From assembly GCF_047600445.1 (NCBI RefSeq), contig NZ_JASGKT010000002.1:2108001-2172000 (forward strand): a stretch of DNA of 64,000 bases, given 5' to 3'. Positions within the stretch are counted from its first letter, which is position 1, and each line of letters begins with the position of its first letter. The notes under the pieces are model-generated. The model was not told where the DNA came from, did not search any database, and was given only the letters and a program-made list of their open reading frames with translations. The stretch comes from Piscinibacter sp047600445 (GTDB lineage Bacteria; Pseudomonadota; Gammaproteobacteria; Burkholderiales; Burkholderiaceae_C). The translations under genes and the position numbers were made by a program. Of the stretch, positions 21,683 through 29,638 are shown piece after piece.

Positions 21683-24259
21683 TCAGAACTGGCCCCGCAG
21701 CGTGAGCAACGCATTCCGCGGTTCGCCGACGAAACTGAAGACGTAGTCGGTGGCAATGAACGTGTAGTACTTCTTGTCGAACAGGTTTTCGACATTCAGC
21801 GCTGCCGCCCAGATCTTGTTGATCTGGTAGCTCACGCGCGCATTCCAGATCGAGTAGCCGCCCTGCACCGGGTTCAGCCGCGTGGTGCTGTTGGTCTTCT
21901 GCTCGCTGCGGTAGTCGACGCCCGCCCCAATGCTCCACTGGCCCAGTTGGCCGGGCAACTTGTGGTCAGCCCAGAGGCGGAAGATGTGCTTGGGTGTGTT
22001 GTAGTCGAAGGGCTTGCCGACCTGGGCGGCGTTGGCGTCTTGCAGGAACTCGTTGCGGTTGTAGGTGTATCCCCCGCCCAATTGCCAGTCCTTTGCCAAC
22101 TGGCCGCGCACCTCGAGTTCCAGTCCCTCGCTGCGGACCTTGCCGGCCGCGCGCGAGCAGCGGCTGGTGCCCGCGCTGCCGCAGACGGGCGGTGAGTCGA
22201 AGTCGGCGATGGCACGATTGCTCTGGTCGATGCGGAAGACCGCGAAGGAGGTGTTCAGCGCGCCGTCGAAAAGCTCGCCCTTGATGCCGACCTCGTGGTT
22301 GGCGCCGACGATGGGCGGCAACACCTCCAGTTGTGCGTTGGTGGCGCTCTGGGGTTGGAAGATGTCGGCATAGCTGGCGTAGACCGACCACTCGGGCGTC
22401 AACGCGTACACCAAGCCTGCGTAGGGCGTGATTTCACCGCTCTCCTTGCGCAGGTTGGTGGACGTGCGGGTCATCGTGCGGGTCTGCGAAGGGGCCTCGT
22501 ACCAACTGGCGCGCACGCCCAGGCTGAGCGTCAGCGTGTCGGTGAGGTGGCTGCGCAGCGTGCCGTAGATGCCCTTCTGGGTTTCTCGGCCCGCGAACCG
22601 GTAGATGCCGTTCGGCGCGATCCCATCGAACCTCGGCGCATCGTGGTTGGGATCGAAGACGTTGTAGGCCGTGTACTCCCAGTATTCGTCGTACGCGTAG
22701 TTCTGCCGTTGTCTCGAATAGTTGGTACCGAGCACGACCTCATGGTCCAGGCCCAGGGCCTGCAGGCGGCCCGAGAGCGCTGCATCGACCCCCAGGTTCT
22801 TGGTCCGGATGTCGTAGGTGTAGCCGTGGCCGCCGATCGTGCTGCCGTCCACCGGCACCAGCATGTATCCGCCGAATGACATGATCGACTCGAGGCTTTC
22901 CTCGATATATACACCGGCCAGCTTGAGCTTCCAGTTCGGATCGAAGCGGTGTTCGAAGTCGATGAAAGCCTGGGTTTCGTGTCGGTCGCCGTTGTTCCAG
23001 TCCGCGCCAATGAAGGCGGAGCGCGGAATGTTCAACGCCCTGCCGTCGGCGTAGCGCGGCACGCCGTAGTACGTGAAGCGTGTTCCCTCCAGCCGGGAAT
23101 GCGCGAGCCCCAACCCCAGCGCGGTCTGTGGCGTCAGATCGACGTCGAGCGCCGCGTAGGCGTTGAGATTGCGTTCATGCATCGTGTCGACGAAGTAGTC
23201 CTTGTCTTCGTAGTCCAGCGCGACGCGGCTGCGCAAGCGGCCTTCGCCATCCAGGGGACCGCCGGCTTCCACCCGGGCGCCCAGGTTGTCCCACGAGCCG
23301 GCCCGGCCCTCGACCTTGACTCCGGTTTTCGCCAGGCCGCGCTTGCGCACCAGGTTCACCGCGCCGGCCGGATTGCCCGCGCCTTCCAGCAGGCCCTGGG
23401 CGCCTCGAAGCACCTCCACGCGGTCCAGGTAGATGGACGACGCCGCGAAATGGTTGCCCGTGGAGGCGCCGCGCTGCAATGGAACGCCGTCGTACTGAAA
23501 GGTGCTTGTCGCGAAGCCGCGCGAGTAGACGTCTCTCCCACCGTTGGGGCGGTTCACCAGCGTGACACCAGGCGTGTTGGCCAGCACGTCGTACAAGGTA
23601 TCCAGGCGCTGGTCGTCCATCTGCTGCCGGGTGATCACGCTGACCGACTGCGGAATGTCCTTGAGAGCGTGCGTCGACTTCATCAGCGTGGCGCCCTGGG
23701 CGGTGTACGAGCCGGTTCCTTCGGTTGTGACCGCGTCGAGAACGGTCTGAGCCATCACTCTCACCGCGGGCAGTGTTGCTTCGCGGGCCTGCGGTGCTGC
23801 GGACGATGCAGCCGCGGCGGCAAATTCCTTGCTCAACACGAAGGTGCCGTTGGCCTGCTGGGCGGCCCGCAAGCCGCTGCCGGCGAGCAATGCGTCCAGG
23901 CCGCCCTGTACGGAGTAGCTGCCCTGCAGGCCGGGGCTGCGCAGGCCGGCCGTACTCTCGGGCGTGAACGACAGCAGGATGCCGGCGGCGCGGCCGAAGT
24001 GGGTCAACGCCTCTTCCAACGTGCCCGGCGGGATGCTGTAGCTGCGGATGGGCAGCGGCGCCGCCTGAGCCCATGCGGTGAAGGGCGTGACGAGTGTGAC
24101 GGCGGCACCGAGGCTGCCGAAGAGGGTGTGCCCCATGGCGCACGCCATGGCGCTGCGCACGAGCGCGTTGGAAAACAGGCGCCGAGAAGCGCCGCGTCGA
24201 CGATGGTCCATGGTCGGCCGTTTGCGGTTGCGGGTGGTGGAGTTGCTGGCTTTCACCAT
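21683..24259 (-). CDS. TonB-dependent siderophore receptor with signalling (STN) domain, FecA/FoxA-type
   Basis: An 858-residue outer-membrane receptor. After the signal sequence an STN domain is visible at about residues 73-145 (SIPPGTLEEALTHFGRAAGI and LDALLAGSGL). Then come the TonB box region, the plug (TLPAVRVMAQTVLD, IPQSVSVITRQQMDDQ, DVYSRGFATSTFQYDG) and the barrel, ending in Phe. The STN domain marks it as a transducer that signals to the FecR encoded just upstream. The ferric siderophore is not known; the plug resembles FoxA/FhuE-type receptors. Two starts are possible, 24259 and 24211 (MDHRRRGAS), with no clear ribosome binding site for either. GC content is visibly lower than in its neighbours. 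Confidence 0.9.
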   Translation of the reverse strand: MVKASNSTTRNRKRPTMDHRRRGASRRLFSNALVRSAMACAMGHTLFGSLGAAVTLVTPFTAWAQAAPLPIRSYSIPPGTLEEALTHFGRAAGILLSFTPESTAGLRSPGLQGSYSVQGGLDALLAGSGLRAAQQANGTFVLSKEFAAAAASSAAPQAREATLPAVRVMAQTVLDAVTTEGTGSYTAQGATLMKSTHALKDIPQSVSVITRQQMDDQRLDTLYDVLANTPGVTLVNRPNGGRDVYSRGFATSTFQYDGVPLQRGASTGNHFAASSIYLDRVEVLRGAQGLLEGAGNPAGAVNLVRKRGLAKTGVKVEGRAGSWDNLGARVEAGGPLDGEGRLRSRVALDYEDKDYFVDTMHERNLNAYAALDVDLTPQTALGLGLAHSRLEGTRFTYYGVPRYADGRALNIPRSAFIGADWNNGDRHETQAFIDFEHRFDPNWKLKLAGVYIEESLESIMSFGGYMLVPVDGSTIGGHGYTYDIRTKNLGVDAALSGRLQALGLDHEVVLGTNYSRQRQNYAYDEYWEYTAYNVFDPNHDAPRFDGIAPNGIYRFAGRETQKGIYGTLRSHLTDTLTLSLGVRASWYEAPSQTRTMTRTSTNLRKESGEITPYAGLVYALTPEWSVYASYADIFQPQSATNAQLEVLPPIVGANHEVGIKGELFDGALNTSFAVFRIDQSNRAIADFDSPPVCGSAGTSRCSRAAGKVRSEGLELEVRGQLAKDWQLGGGYTYNRNEFLQDANAAQVGKPFDYNTPKHIFRLWADHKLPGQLGQWSIGAGVDYRSEQKTNSTTRLNPVQGGYSIWNARVSYQINKIWAAALNVENLFDKKYYTFIATDYVFSFVGEPRNALLTLRGQF

Positions 24260-24398
24260 GCATGTCGCACGAGATTCCGAAACGGACCAGGGTGGGAAGC
24301 TGTTTCGTTCGCTCCTTGTGAAAACGCGGGCCTGCGCCCAGCCTTGCGGTGCGATGCGCGTTGCGCATCCCGCGCGACGGCTTCCAGCCGCGGCGCGT

Positions 24399-25442
24399 TT
24401 AGGCGCGCGGCGCCGGTCGCAAGCGCACCGTCTGCGCGCCCCAGAAGCGGGTGACGGTCTCGATGCGCAGCGACAGGGTCGCGCTGAGCGCGTCGAGCAC
24501 CTTGCCGATGTCGTCCAGCGGATAGGAACCCGACACGCGCAACTCCGCCACGGCCGAGTCGCAGGTGATCGCGTGCGGGCTGTAGAGGTTCAGCTCGGCC
24601 ACGAAATCGGCCAGCCGCATGCCCTTGGCGACAATGAAGCCCTCGGTCCAGGCAGTGCCATCCGGATCGGCCGGCTGCCACGCGCCCACGCCTGCGGCGG
24701 TGAAGCGGGCATGCTGGCCCGCTTGCAGCACGGTGGAGCGCCCGGCGCCACCGGTCGGCGTGATGCGCACCGCGCCTTCGTAGACGGCCACCTGCGTCGC
24801 ACCGTCGACCAGCCGCACCGTGAAGCGCGTACCCAGGGCCTGCGCCTTGCCATGCTCGGTTTCCACAAGAAAGGGCCGCGCAGCCTGTTCCTTGGCCGTG
24901 GTGACGAGCACTTCGCCCGCGACGAGTTGCAGGCGCCGCTCGGCGGGACCGTAGGCCACGTTGACGGCGCTGGCGGTGTTGAGGATCAGCACCGTGCCGT
25001 CGTCGAGCACCAGCGCGCGGCGCTCGCCGTGCTGGGTGCGATGGTCGGCGACCCATTCGCGCCAGCGAGTCTGGTCATGCGCCGCCCAGGTGGCGCCACC
25101 GGCGAACAGCAGTGCGGCCAGCGTGTTGACGGCACGTCGCCGCGCTGGGGACCGCGGCGGCGTCAGGCTGGCATGCGTGACGGCAGCGCGCAACGGTTCC
25201 GCCAGCGGCCCAAGGCGGCTGAAGACCCGGCCGTTCACCACCTCGATGCGCCGCCACGCACGCTCGTGATCGGGATGCGCCGCACGCCAGCGCAACCACT
25301 CTTCCTTCAGCGCGGGCGCGACCTCGGGCGCCTGCAGTTCGACGAACCATTCGATAGCGCGCCGTGCGACCGCCGGTGCGATCGGGGTCTCCGGCGCCCC
25401 CGCGACCTGTGCACGGACCATCGGCGGCGAGGTTGCCGTCAT
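24399..25442 (-). CDS. fecR: FecR-family anti-sigma factor
   Basis: A 347-residue inner-membrane protein. The cytoplasmic DUF4880 domain (residues 25-68, RRAIEWFVELQAPE and WRAAHPDHERAWRRIE) binds the sigma factor. A membrane segment lies about 104-121 (AVNTLAALLFAGGATWA). The periplasmic FecR domain follows with LDDGTVLILNTASAV and LGTRF, whose Gly204-Thr205 matches the self-cleavage position known in FoxR-type proteins. A C-terminal STN-like domain ends it. It lies four bases after the sigma gene stop and 139 bases before the receptor gene; that gap has a small hairpin (24353-24369). Confidence 0.9.
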   Translation of the reverse strand: MTATSPPMVRAQVAGAPETPIAPAVARRAIEWFVELQAPEVAPALKEEWLRWRAAHPDHERAWRRIEVVNGRVFSRLGPLAEPLRAAVTHASLTPPRSPARRRAVNTLAALLFAGGATWAAHDQTRWREWVADHRTQHGERRALVLDDGTVLILNTASAVNVAYGPAERRLQLVAGEVLVTTAKEQAARPFLVETEHGKAQALGTRFTVRLVDGATQVAVYEGAVRITPTGGAGRSTVLQAGQHARFTAAGVGAWQPADPDGTAWTEGFIVAKGMRLADFVAELNLYSPHAITCDSAVAELRVSGSYPLDDIGKVLDALSATLSLRIETVTRFWGAQTVRLRPAPRA

Positions 25443-25446
25443 CGTT

Positions 25447-25968
25447 TCAGCCCGGCAGCGCGTCCGCAAAGTAGCAGTGTGCGGCAGCTTTGACGAGATA
25501 GCGCTTGACCGTGGTGACCGAGACTTCCATGGCTTGCGCCACTTCGAGATGGTTGAGACCATCGAGTTGCGTCAGCAGGAAGCAGCGCTTTACCGGCGGT
25601 GGAAGGCCGTCGAGCAGGCGGTCGATCTCGAGCAGCGTCTCCAGCAGGATCGCGCGCTCCTCCTCTGACGGCACCAGCGCTTCAGGCACTCGGGCCAGAG
25701 CGTCCAGGTAAGCGCGCTCCAACTGCTGCCGGCGCCAGTGACTGATCACCGCCCGCTGGGCCGCGATGGTCAGGAAGGCGCGTGGCTCCTGCAAGGCCAA
25801 TGCGACCTCGCGCTCCAGCAAGCGCACGAAGATGTCGTGGGCAAGATCCGCTGCCGTAAAGGGATCACCCAGCCTACGGCGCAGCCACACCTTCAACCAG
25901 CCATGGTGGTGAGCGTAGAGGGACTCCACATCCCTGTGGAGCGGGAGCGCGATTCCAGCGACGGTCAT
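25447..25968 (-). CDS. fecI: FecI-type ECF sigma factor
   Basis: A 173-residue ECF sigma factor. Region 2 is visible as YAHHHGWLKVWLRRRLGDPFTAADLAHDIFVRLLE, and region 4 as LLDGLPPPVKRCFLLTQLDGLNHLEVAQAMEVSVTTVKRYLVKA, with the FecI-type KRYL recognition helix end. It should transcribe the receptor gene when the siderophore is bound, controlled by the adjacent FecR. Its own promoter contains a Fur-box-like palindrome over a TATAAT, so transcription should rise under iron limitation. Confidence 0.92.
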   Translation of the reverse strand: MTVAGIALPLHRDVESLYAHHHGWLKVWLRRRLGDPFTAADLAHDIFVRLLEREVALALQEPRAFLTIAAQRAVISHWRRQQLERAYLDALARVPEALVPSEEERAILLETLLEIDRLLDGLPPPVKRCFLLTQLDGLNHLEVAQAMEVSVTTVKRYLVKAAAHCYFADALPG

Positions 25969-26013
25969 GGCGGCTTTCCGGACTGGCGGCGGAACAGGGT
26001 GGGCAACTCAAAA

Positions 26014-26039
26014 GATAATGTGAATTGTTCTCATTATAA
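26014..26039 (-). promoter_or_regulatory. Fur-box-like palindrome over the fecI promoter
   Basis: GATAATGTGAATTGTTCTCATTAT has ATAATG (26015-26020) mirrored by CATTAT (26032-26037). Read on the minus strand it contains a perfect TATAAT (26038-26033), about 65 bases upstream of the fecI ATG. A Fur dimer here would block RNA polymerase when iron is plentiful. The similarity to the Fur consensus is by eye. Confidence 0.65.
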
Positions 26040-26271
26040 CATCGATACTGCGCCGAAAGCCTTGGCAACGGCCGCGGCGGCAAGCTTCTTCGCGGTCCCG
26101 ATCTAGACCGGCGCGCCGTAGAGCAGGACCTGTGCGTAGGCAAATCCCGCCGCCAGTGACAGCCCGCGCTCAACGCCATAGCCAAGCACGGCTCGAAGTG
26201 GGATCCGACGCTTCATCGAGCTTGACCGTCAAGACGGTTGCTCAGACGGGCGGCCGCACGGGTCGCCCGCC

Positions 26272-26277
26272 TACAAT
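26272..26277 (+). promoter_or_regulatory. -10-like TACAAT upstream of ribBX
   Basis: TACAAT lies ten bases before the ATG, so any transcript from it would have a leader of only about four bases. It would let the downstream riboflavin genes be transcribed despite the inserted locus. No good -35 was found. Confidence 0.4.
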
Positions 26278-26287
26278 TCGTGGCTCC

Positions 26288-27388
26288 ATGTCCATTTCCC
26301 CGATTCCCGAACTGGTCGCCGAGCTGGCCGCCGGCCGCATGGTGATCCTCGTCGACGAGGAAGACCGCGAGAACGAAGGCGACCTCGTGCTCGCCGCCGA
26401 CCACGTCACGCCCGAGGCGATCAACTTCATGGCCAAGTACGGCCGCGGGCTGATCTGCCTGACGCTGACGCGCGAGCGCTGCGAACGCCTGCAGCTCGTG
26501 CCCATGGCCGCGCGCAACGGCCAGAAGACCGGCACCGCGTTCACCGTCTCGATCGAGGCCGCCGAGGGCGTGAGCACCGGCATCTCGGCGGCCGACCGGG
26601 CGCGCACCGTGCAGGCCGCGGTGGCGCGCAACGCCAAGGCGAGCGACCTGGTGCAGCCCGGCCACATCTTCCCGCTGACCGCGCAGGACGGCGGCGTGCT
26701 GATGCGCGCCGGCCACACCGAGGCCGGCTGCGACCTGGCCGGCATGGCCGGGCTGACGCCCGCCGCGGTGATCTGCGAGGTGATGAAGGACGACGGCACG
26801 ATGGCGCGCCTGCCCGACCTGATCGAGTTCGCGCGCGAACACCACCTGAAGATCGGCACCATCGCCGACCTGATCGAGTACCGCAGCCGCAACGAGACGC
26901 TGATCGAGCGCGCCGGCGAGCGCAAGCTCACCACCGCGCAGGGCGAATTCGACTGCATCGCCTTCCGCGACCGCACCGGCGGCCTGCACCTCGCGCTGAC
27001 GCACGGCCGCTGGACGCCGGCCGACGAGGTGCTGGTGCGCGTGCACGAGCCGCTGTCGGTGATGGATCTGCTCGACAGCGGCGCGAGCCGCCACTCCTGG
27101 CCGCTGCCGCGCGCGCTGGCCGCCATCCGGGCCAGCGAACGCGGCGCGGCGCTGCTGCTGAACTGCGGCGAGAGCGCCGCCGCGCTGCTGCCCAAGCTCA
27201 GCGGCGCGGCGCCGGCCGAGCGCGCGCCGGCGCGCGCGCAGATGGACCTGCGCACCTACGGCGTCGGCGCGCAGATCCTGCGCGACCTGGGCATCGCCAG
27301 GATGCGCCTGCTCGGCAGCCCGCGCCGCATGCCCAGCATGACCACCGGCTACGGCCTCGAAGTCACCGGCTTCATGGCCGCCCAATGA
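26288..27388 (+). CDS. ribB: 3,4-dihydroxy-2-butanone 4-phosphate synthase with degenerate GTP cyclohydrolase II domain (RibBX type)
   Basis: A 366-residue protein. The N-terminal RibB domain is intact: VDEEDRENEGDLVLAAD, TGISAADRARTVQ, and TAQDGGVLMRAGHTEAG. The C-terminal 160 residues align in position with GTP cyclohydrolase II (RibA), but the zinc-binding Cys cluster (normally CLTGDxxxSxxCDC) is missing; the region reads LDSGASRHSWPLPRALAAI. Hybrids of this kind (RibBX) keep only the butanone-phosphate synthase activity, so a separate ribA should exist elsewhere. It is followed by ribH after a 21-base gap. Confidence 0.9.
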   Translation: MSISPIPELVAELAAGRMVILVDEEDRENEGDLVLAADHVTPEAINFMAKYGRGLICLTLTRERCERLQLVPMAARNGQKTGTAFTVSIEAAEGVSTGISAADRARTVQAAVARNAKASDLVQPGHIFPLTAQDGGVLMRAGHTEAGCDLAGMAGLTPAAVICEVMKDDGTMARLPDLIEFAREHHLKIGTIADLIEYRSRNETLIERAGERKLTTAQGEFDCIAFRDRTGGLHLALTHGRWTPADEVLVRVHEPLSVMDLLDSGASRHSWPLPRALAAIRASERGAALLLNCGESAAALLPKLSGAAPAERAPARAQMDLRTYGVGAQILRDLGIARMRLLGSPRRMPSMTTGYGLEVTGFMAAQ

Positions 27389-27409
27389 TTTTTTCGGAAA
27401 CCGACCACC

Positions 27410-27874
27410 ATGCAGGACGCTGACAAGGGCCAGGCTCTCGAGTTGAACGGGCAGGACCTGCGCATCGGCATCGTGCAGGCGCGCTTCAACGCCGGGATCA
27501 CCGATGCGCTCGCGCGAAGCTGCATCGCCGAGCTGAAGGCGCTGGGCGTCAGCGAGCGCCACATCCGCCACGTCAGCGTGCCGGGTGCGCTCGAAGTGCC
27601 GCTGGCGCTGGCCGCGCTGGCCGAGAGCGACGACTACGACGCGCTGGTGGCGCTGGGCTGCGTGATCCGCGGCGAGACCTACCACTTCGAGCTGGTGGCC
27701 AACGAGAGCGGCGCCGGCGTCACGCGCGTCTCGCTCGACCTGCAACTGCCGATCGCCAACGCCATCCTCACCGTCGAGAACGAGGCGCAGGCGCGCGCGC
27801 GCGCCGACGAGAAGGGCCGCGACGCCGCGCGCGTGGCCGTCGAGATGGCCAACCTGCTGGAAGACCTGTCGTGA
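27410..27874 (+). CDS. ribH: 6,7-dimethyl-8-ribityllumazine synthase
   Basis: A 154-residue protein with RIGIVQARFNAGITDALARS, the conserved VPGALEVPLALAAL and GCVIRGETYHFELVANES, plus PIANAILTVENEAQA. It joins the RibD-pathway product with the RibB product to give the substrate of RibE. The nusB GTG overlaps its stop by four bases. Confidence 0.97.
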   Translation: MQDADKGQALELNGQDLRIGIVQARFNAGITDALARSCIAELKALGVSERHIRHVSVPGALEVPLALAALAESDDYDALVALGCVIRGETYHFELVANESGAGVTRVSLDLQLPIANAILTVENEAQARARADEKGRDAARVAVEMANLLEDLS

Positions 27875-28344
27875 GCGACGCACCGGCCAGGAAGAAGGCG
27901 CGCGCGCCCTCGGCGCGGCGCGGCGCGCGCGAACTGGCGCTGCAAGGCCTGTACGAGTGGCTGATCGGCGGCGCCGACGCCGGCGTGATCGACGCCCACA
28001 TGCGCGAGCAGGACGGCTTCGCGAAGTGCGACGCGGCGCACTTCGATGCGCTGCTGCACGGCTGCATCGCCGAGGCGGCGGCGATCGACGCGGTGCTGGC
28101 GAAACACGTCGACCGCAAGACCACCGAGCTGTCGCCGATCGAGCACGGCGTGCTGATGATCGGCGCCTACGAGCTGAAGCACTGCGTCGACGTGCCCTAC
28201 AAGGTGGCGATCAACGAGGCGGTGGAACTGGCCAAGAACTTCGGCGGCACCGACGGCCACAAGTACGTCAACGGCGTGCTCGACAAGGCCGCCGCCGAGC
28301 TGCGCCCGGCCGAGGTCGACGCGGCGCGCGCCGCGCGGCGCTGA
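27871..28344 (+). CDS. nusB: Transcription antitermination factor NusB
   Basis: A 157-residue protein read from GTG at 27871. It has ARRGARELALQGLYEWL, LSPIEHGVLMIGAYELKHCVDVPYKVAINEAVELAKNFGGTDGHKYVNGVLDKAA, which is the full NusB signature. NusB with NusE binds boxA in rRNA operons. The ribH-nusB pairing is standard in proteobacteria. The GTG is set by the overlap with the ribH stop. Confidence 0.96.
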   Translation: MSDAPARKKARAPSARRGARELALQGLYEWLIGGADAGVIDAHMREQDGFAKCDAAHFDALLHGCIAEAAAIDAVLAKHVDRKTTELSPIEHGVLMIGAYELKHCVDVPYKVAINEAVELAKNFGGTDGHKYVNGVLDKAAAELRPAEVDAARAARR

Positions 28345-28350
28345 GGCGGC

Positions 28351-29532
28351 ATGCTGCGCACCGCCGCGCGGCTCGATCACATCGAGCCCTTCTACGTGAT
28401 GGAGTGCGCCAAGGCGGCCGCCGAGCTGGCGCGCTCGCCCGCGTGCGCCGACAAGCCGATGATCTTCCTGAACATCGGCGAGCCCGACTTCACCGCGCCG
28501 CCGCCGGTGCGCGAGGCCGCCGAACGCGCGCTGCGCGGCGGCCGCACGCAGTACACCGAGACCACCGGCCTCGCGCCGCTGCGCGAGCGCATCTCGCAGT
28601 GGTACGCGCGGCGCTTCGGATTGCACGTCGCGCCCGAACGCATCGTCGTCACCGCCGGCGCCTCGGCGGCCTTGCAGCTCGCCTGCCTGGCGCTGGTCGA
28701 GCGCGGCGACGAGGTGCTGATGCCCGACCCCAGCTACCCCTGCAACCGCCACTTCGTCGCCGCCGCCGACGGCGTGGCGGTGCTGCTGCCCACCGGGCCC
28801 GCGCAGCGCTTCCAGCTCGACGCGGCCGGCGTCGAGGCGGCCTGGGGCGAACGCACGCGCGGCGTGCTGCTGGCCTCGCCGTCGAACCCGACCGGCACCT
28901 CCATCGACCCGGCCGAGATGGGCCGCATCGTGCGCGCGGTGCGCGAGCGCGGCGGCTTCACGATCGTCGACGAGATCTACCTCGGCCTGAGCTACGACGA
29001 GCGCTACGGCGCGAGCGCGCTGGCGCACGGCGAGGACGTGATCTCGATCAACAGCTTCTCGAAGTATTTCTCGATGACCGGCTGGCGGCTGGGCTGGATG
29101 GTCGTGCCGCCGGCGCTGCTGCCGGCCGTCGAGAAGCTGGCGCAGAACCTGTTCATCTGCGCCTCGACGGTGGCGCAACACGCCGCGCTGGCCTGCTTCG
29201 AGCCGGAGTCCATCGCCGAGTACGAACGACGCCGCGCCGAGTTCAAGGCGCGCCGCGACCTCGTCGTGCCGGCCCTGAACGCAATGGGCCTGAACGTGCC
29301 CGTGCTGCCCGACGGCGCCTTCTACGCCTGGGCCGACTGCTCGGCGCATGCGGGCAGCAGTTGGGACTTCGCCTTCGACCTGATGCGCCGCGCCCACGTG
29401 GCGCTGACGCCGGGGCGCGACTTCGGCCGCCACGGCGCCGAGCGCTGGGTGCGGCTGTCGTATGCCAACTCGCTGGCGCAGCTCGAGGAGGCCATGGCGC
29501 GGCTGCAACAGGCCCTCGCCGCCGGCCCGTGA
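28351..29532 (+). CDS. Class I/II PLP-dependent aminotransferase
   Basis: A 393-residue fold-type I aminotransferase. It has FLNIGEPDFTAPPPV near the start, the PLP region SPSNPTGTS and IVDEIYLGLSYDE, and the Schiff-base lysine in SINSFSKYFSMTGWRLGW. The C-terminal Arg region is RWVRLSYANS. The specificity is likely an amino acid such as alanine or aspartate-family, but it cannot be read reliably. It follows nusB by six bases and may be cotranscribed with the riboflavin genes. Confidence 0.9.
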   Translation: MLRTAARLDHIEPFYVMECAKAAAELARSPACADKPMIFLNIGEPDFTAPPPVREAAERALRGGRTQYTETTGLAPLRERISQWYARRFGLHVAPERIVVTAGASAALQLACLALVERGDEVLMPDPSYPCNRHFVAAADGVAVLLPTGPAQRFQLDAAGVEAAWGERTRGVLLASPSNPTGTSIDPAEMGRIVRAVRERGGFTIVDEIYLGLSYDERYGASALAHGEDVISINSFSKYFSMTGWRLGWMVVPPALLPAVEKLAQNLFICASTVAQHAALACFEPESIAEYERRRAEFKARRDLVVPALNAMGLNVPVLPDGAFYAWADCSAHAGSSWDFAFDLMRRAHVALTPGRDFGRHGAERWVRLSYANSLAQLEEAMARLQQALAAGP

Positions 29533-29638
29533 CACCCGCACGGGGCCGCGCCGGTCTTTGGTGAAAAGCTGTTACCAAGCCTGCTGCGTTGGGGGTTTTT
29601 CACGCTCGACGAACCAGCCCCTGGTCTAAGCTGCCGAA

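Larger units (their letters stand above)
25969..26287. other. Divergent intergenic region between fecI and ribBX
   Basis: This 319-base gap has the Fur-box-like site and TATAAT for fecI (26014-26039), a -10-like TACAAT for ribBX (26272-26277) and a 37-codon open frame on the minus strand at 26103-26216. That frame begins MKRRIPLRAVLGYGVERG, ends QVLLYGAPV, and has a hydrophobic middle. It has no good ribosome binding site and I did not recognise it. I found no FMN riboswitch here on either strand. Confidence 0.6.

Noticed and set aside
25969..26287. Possible FMN riboswitch upstream of ribBX
   Set aside because: The conserved RFN blocks (AGGGG, GGCGGT, CCCACCGG-like) are not present in order on either strand, and the likely transcription start is too close to the ATG.
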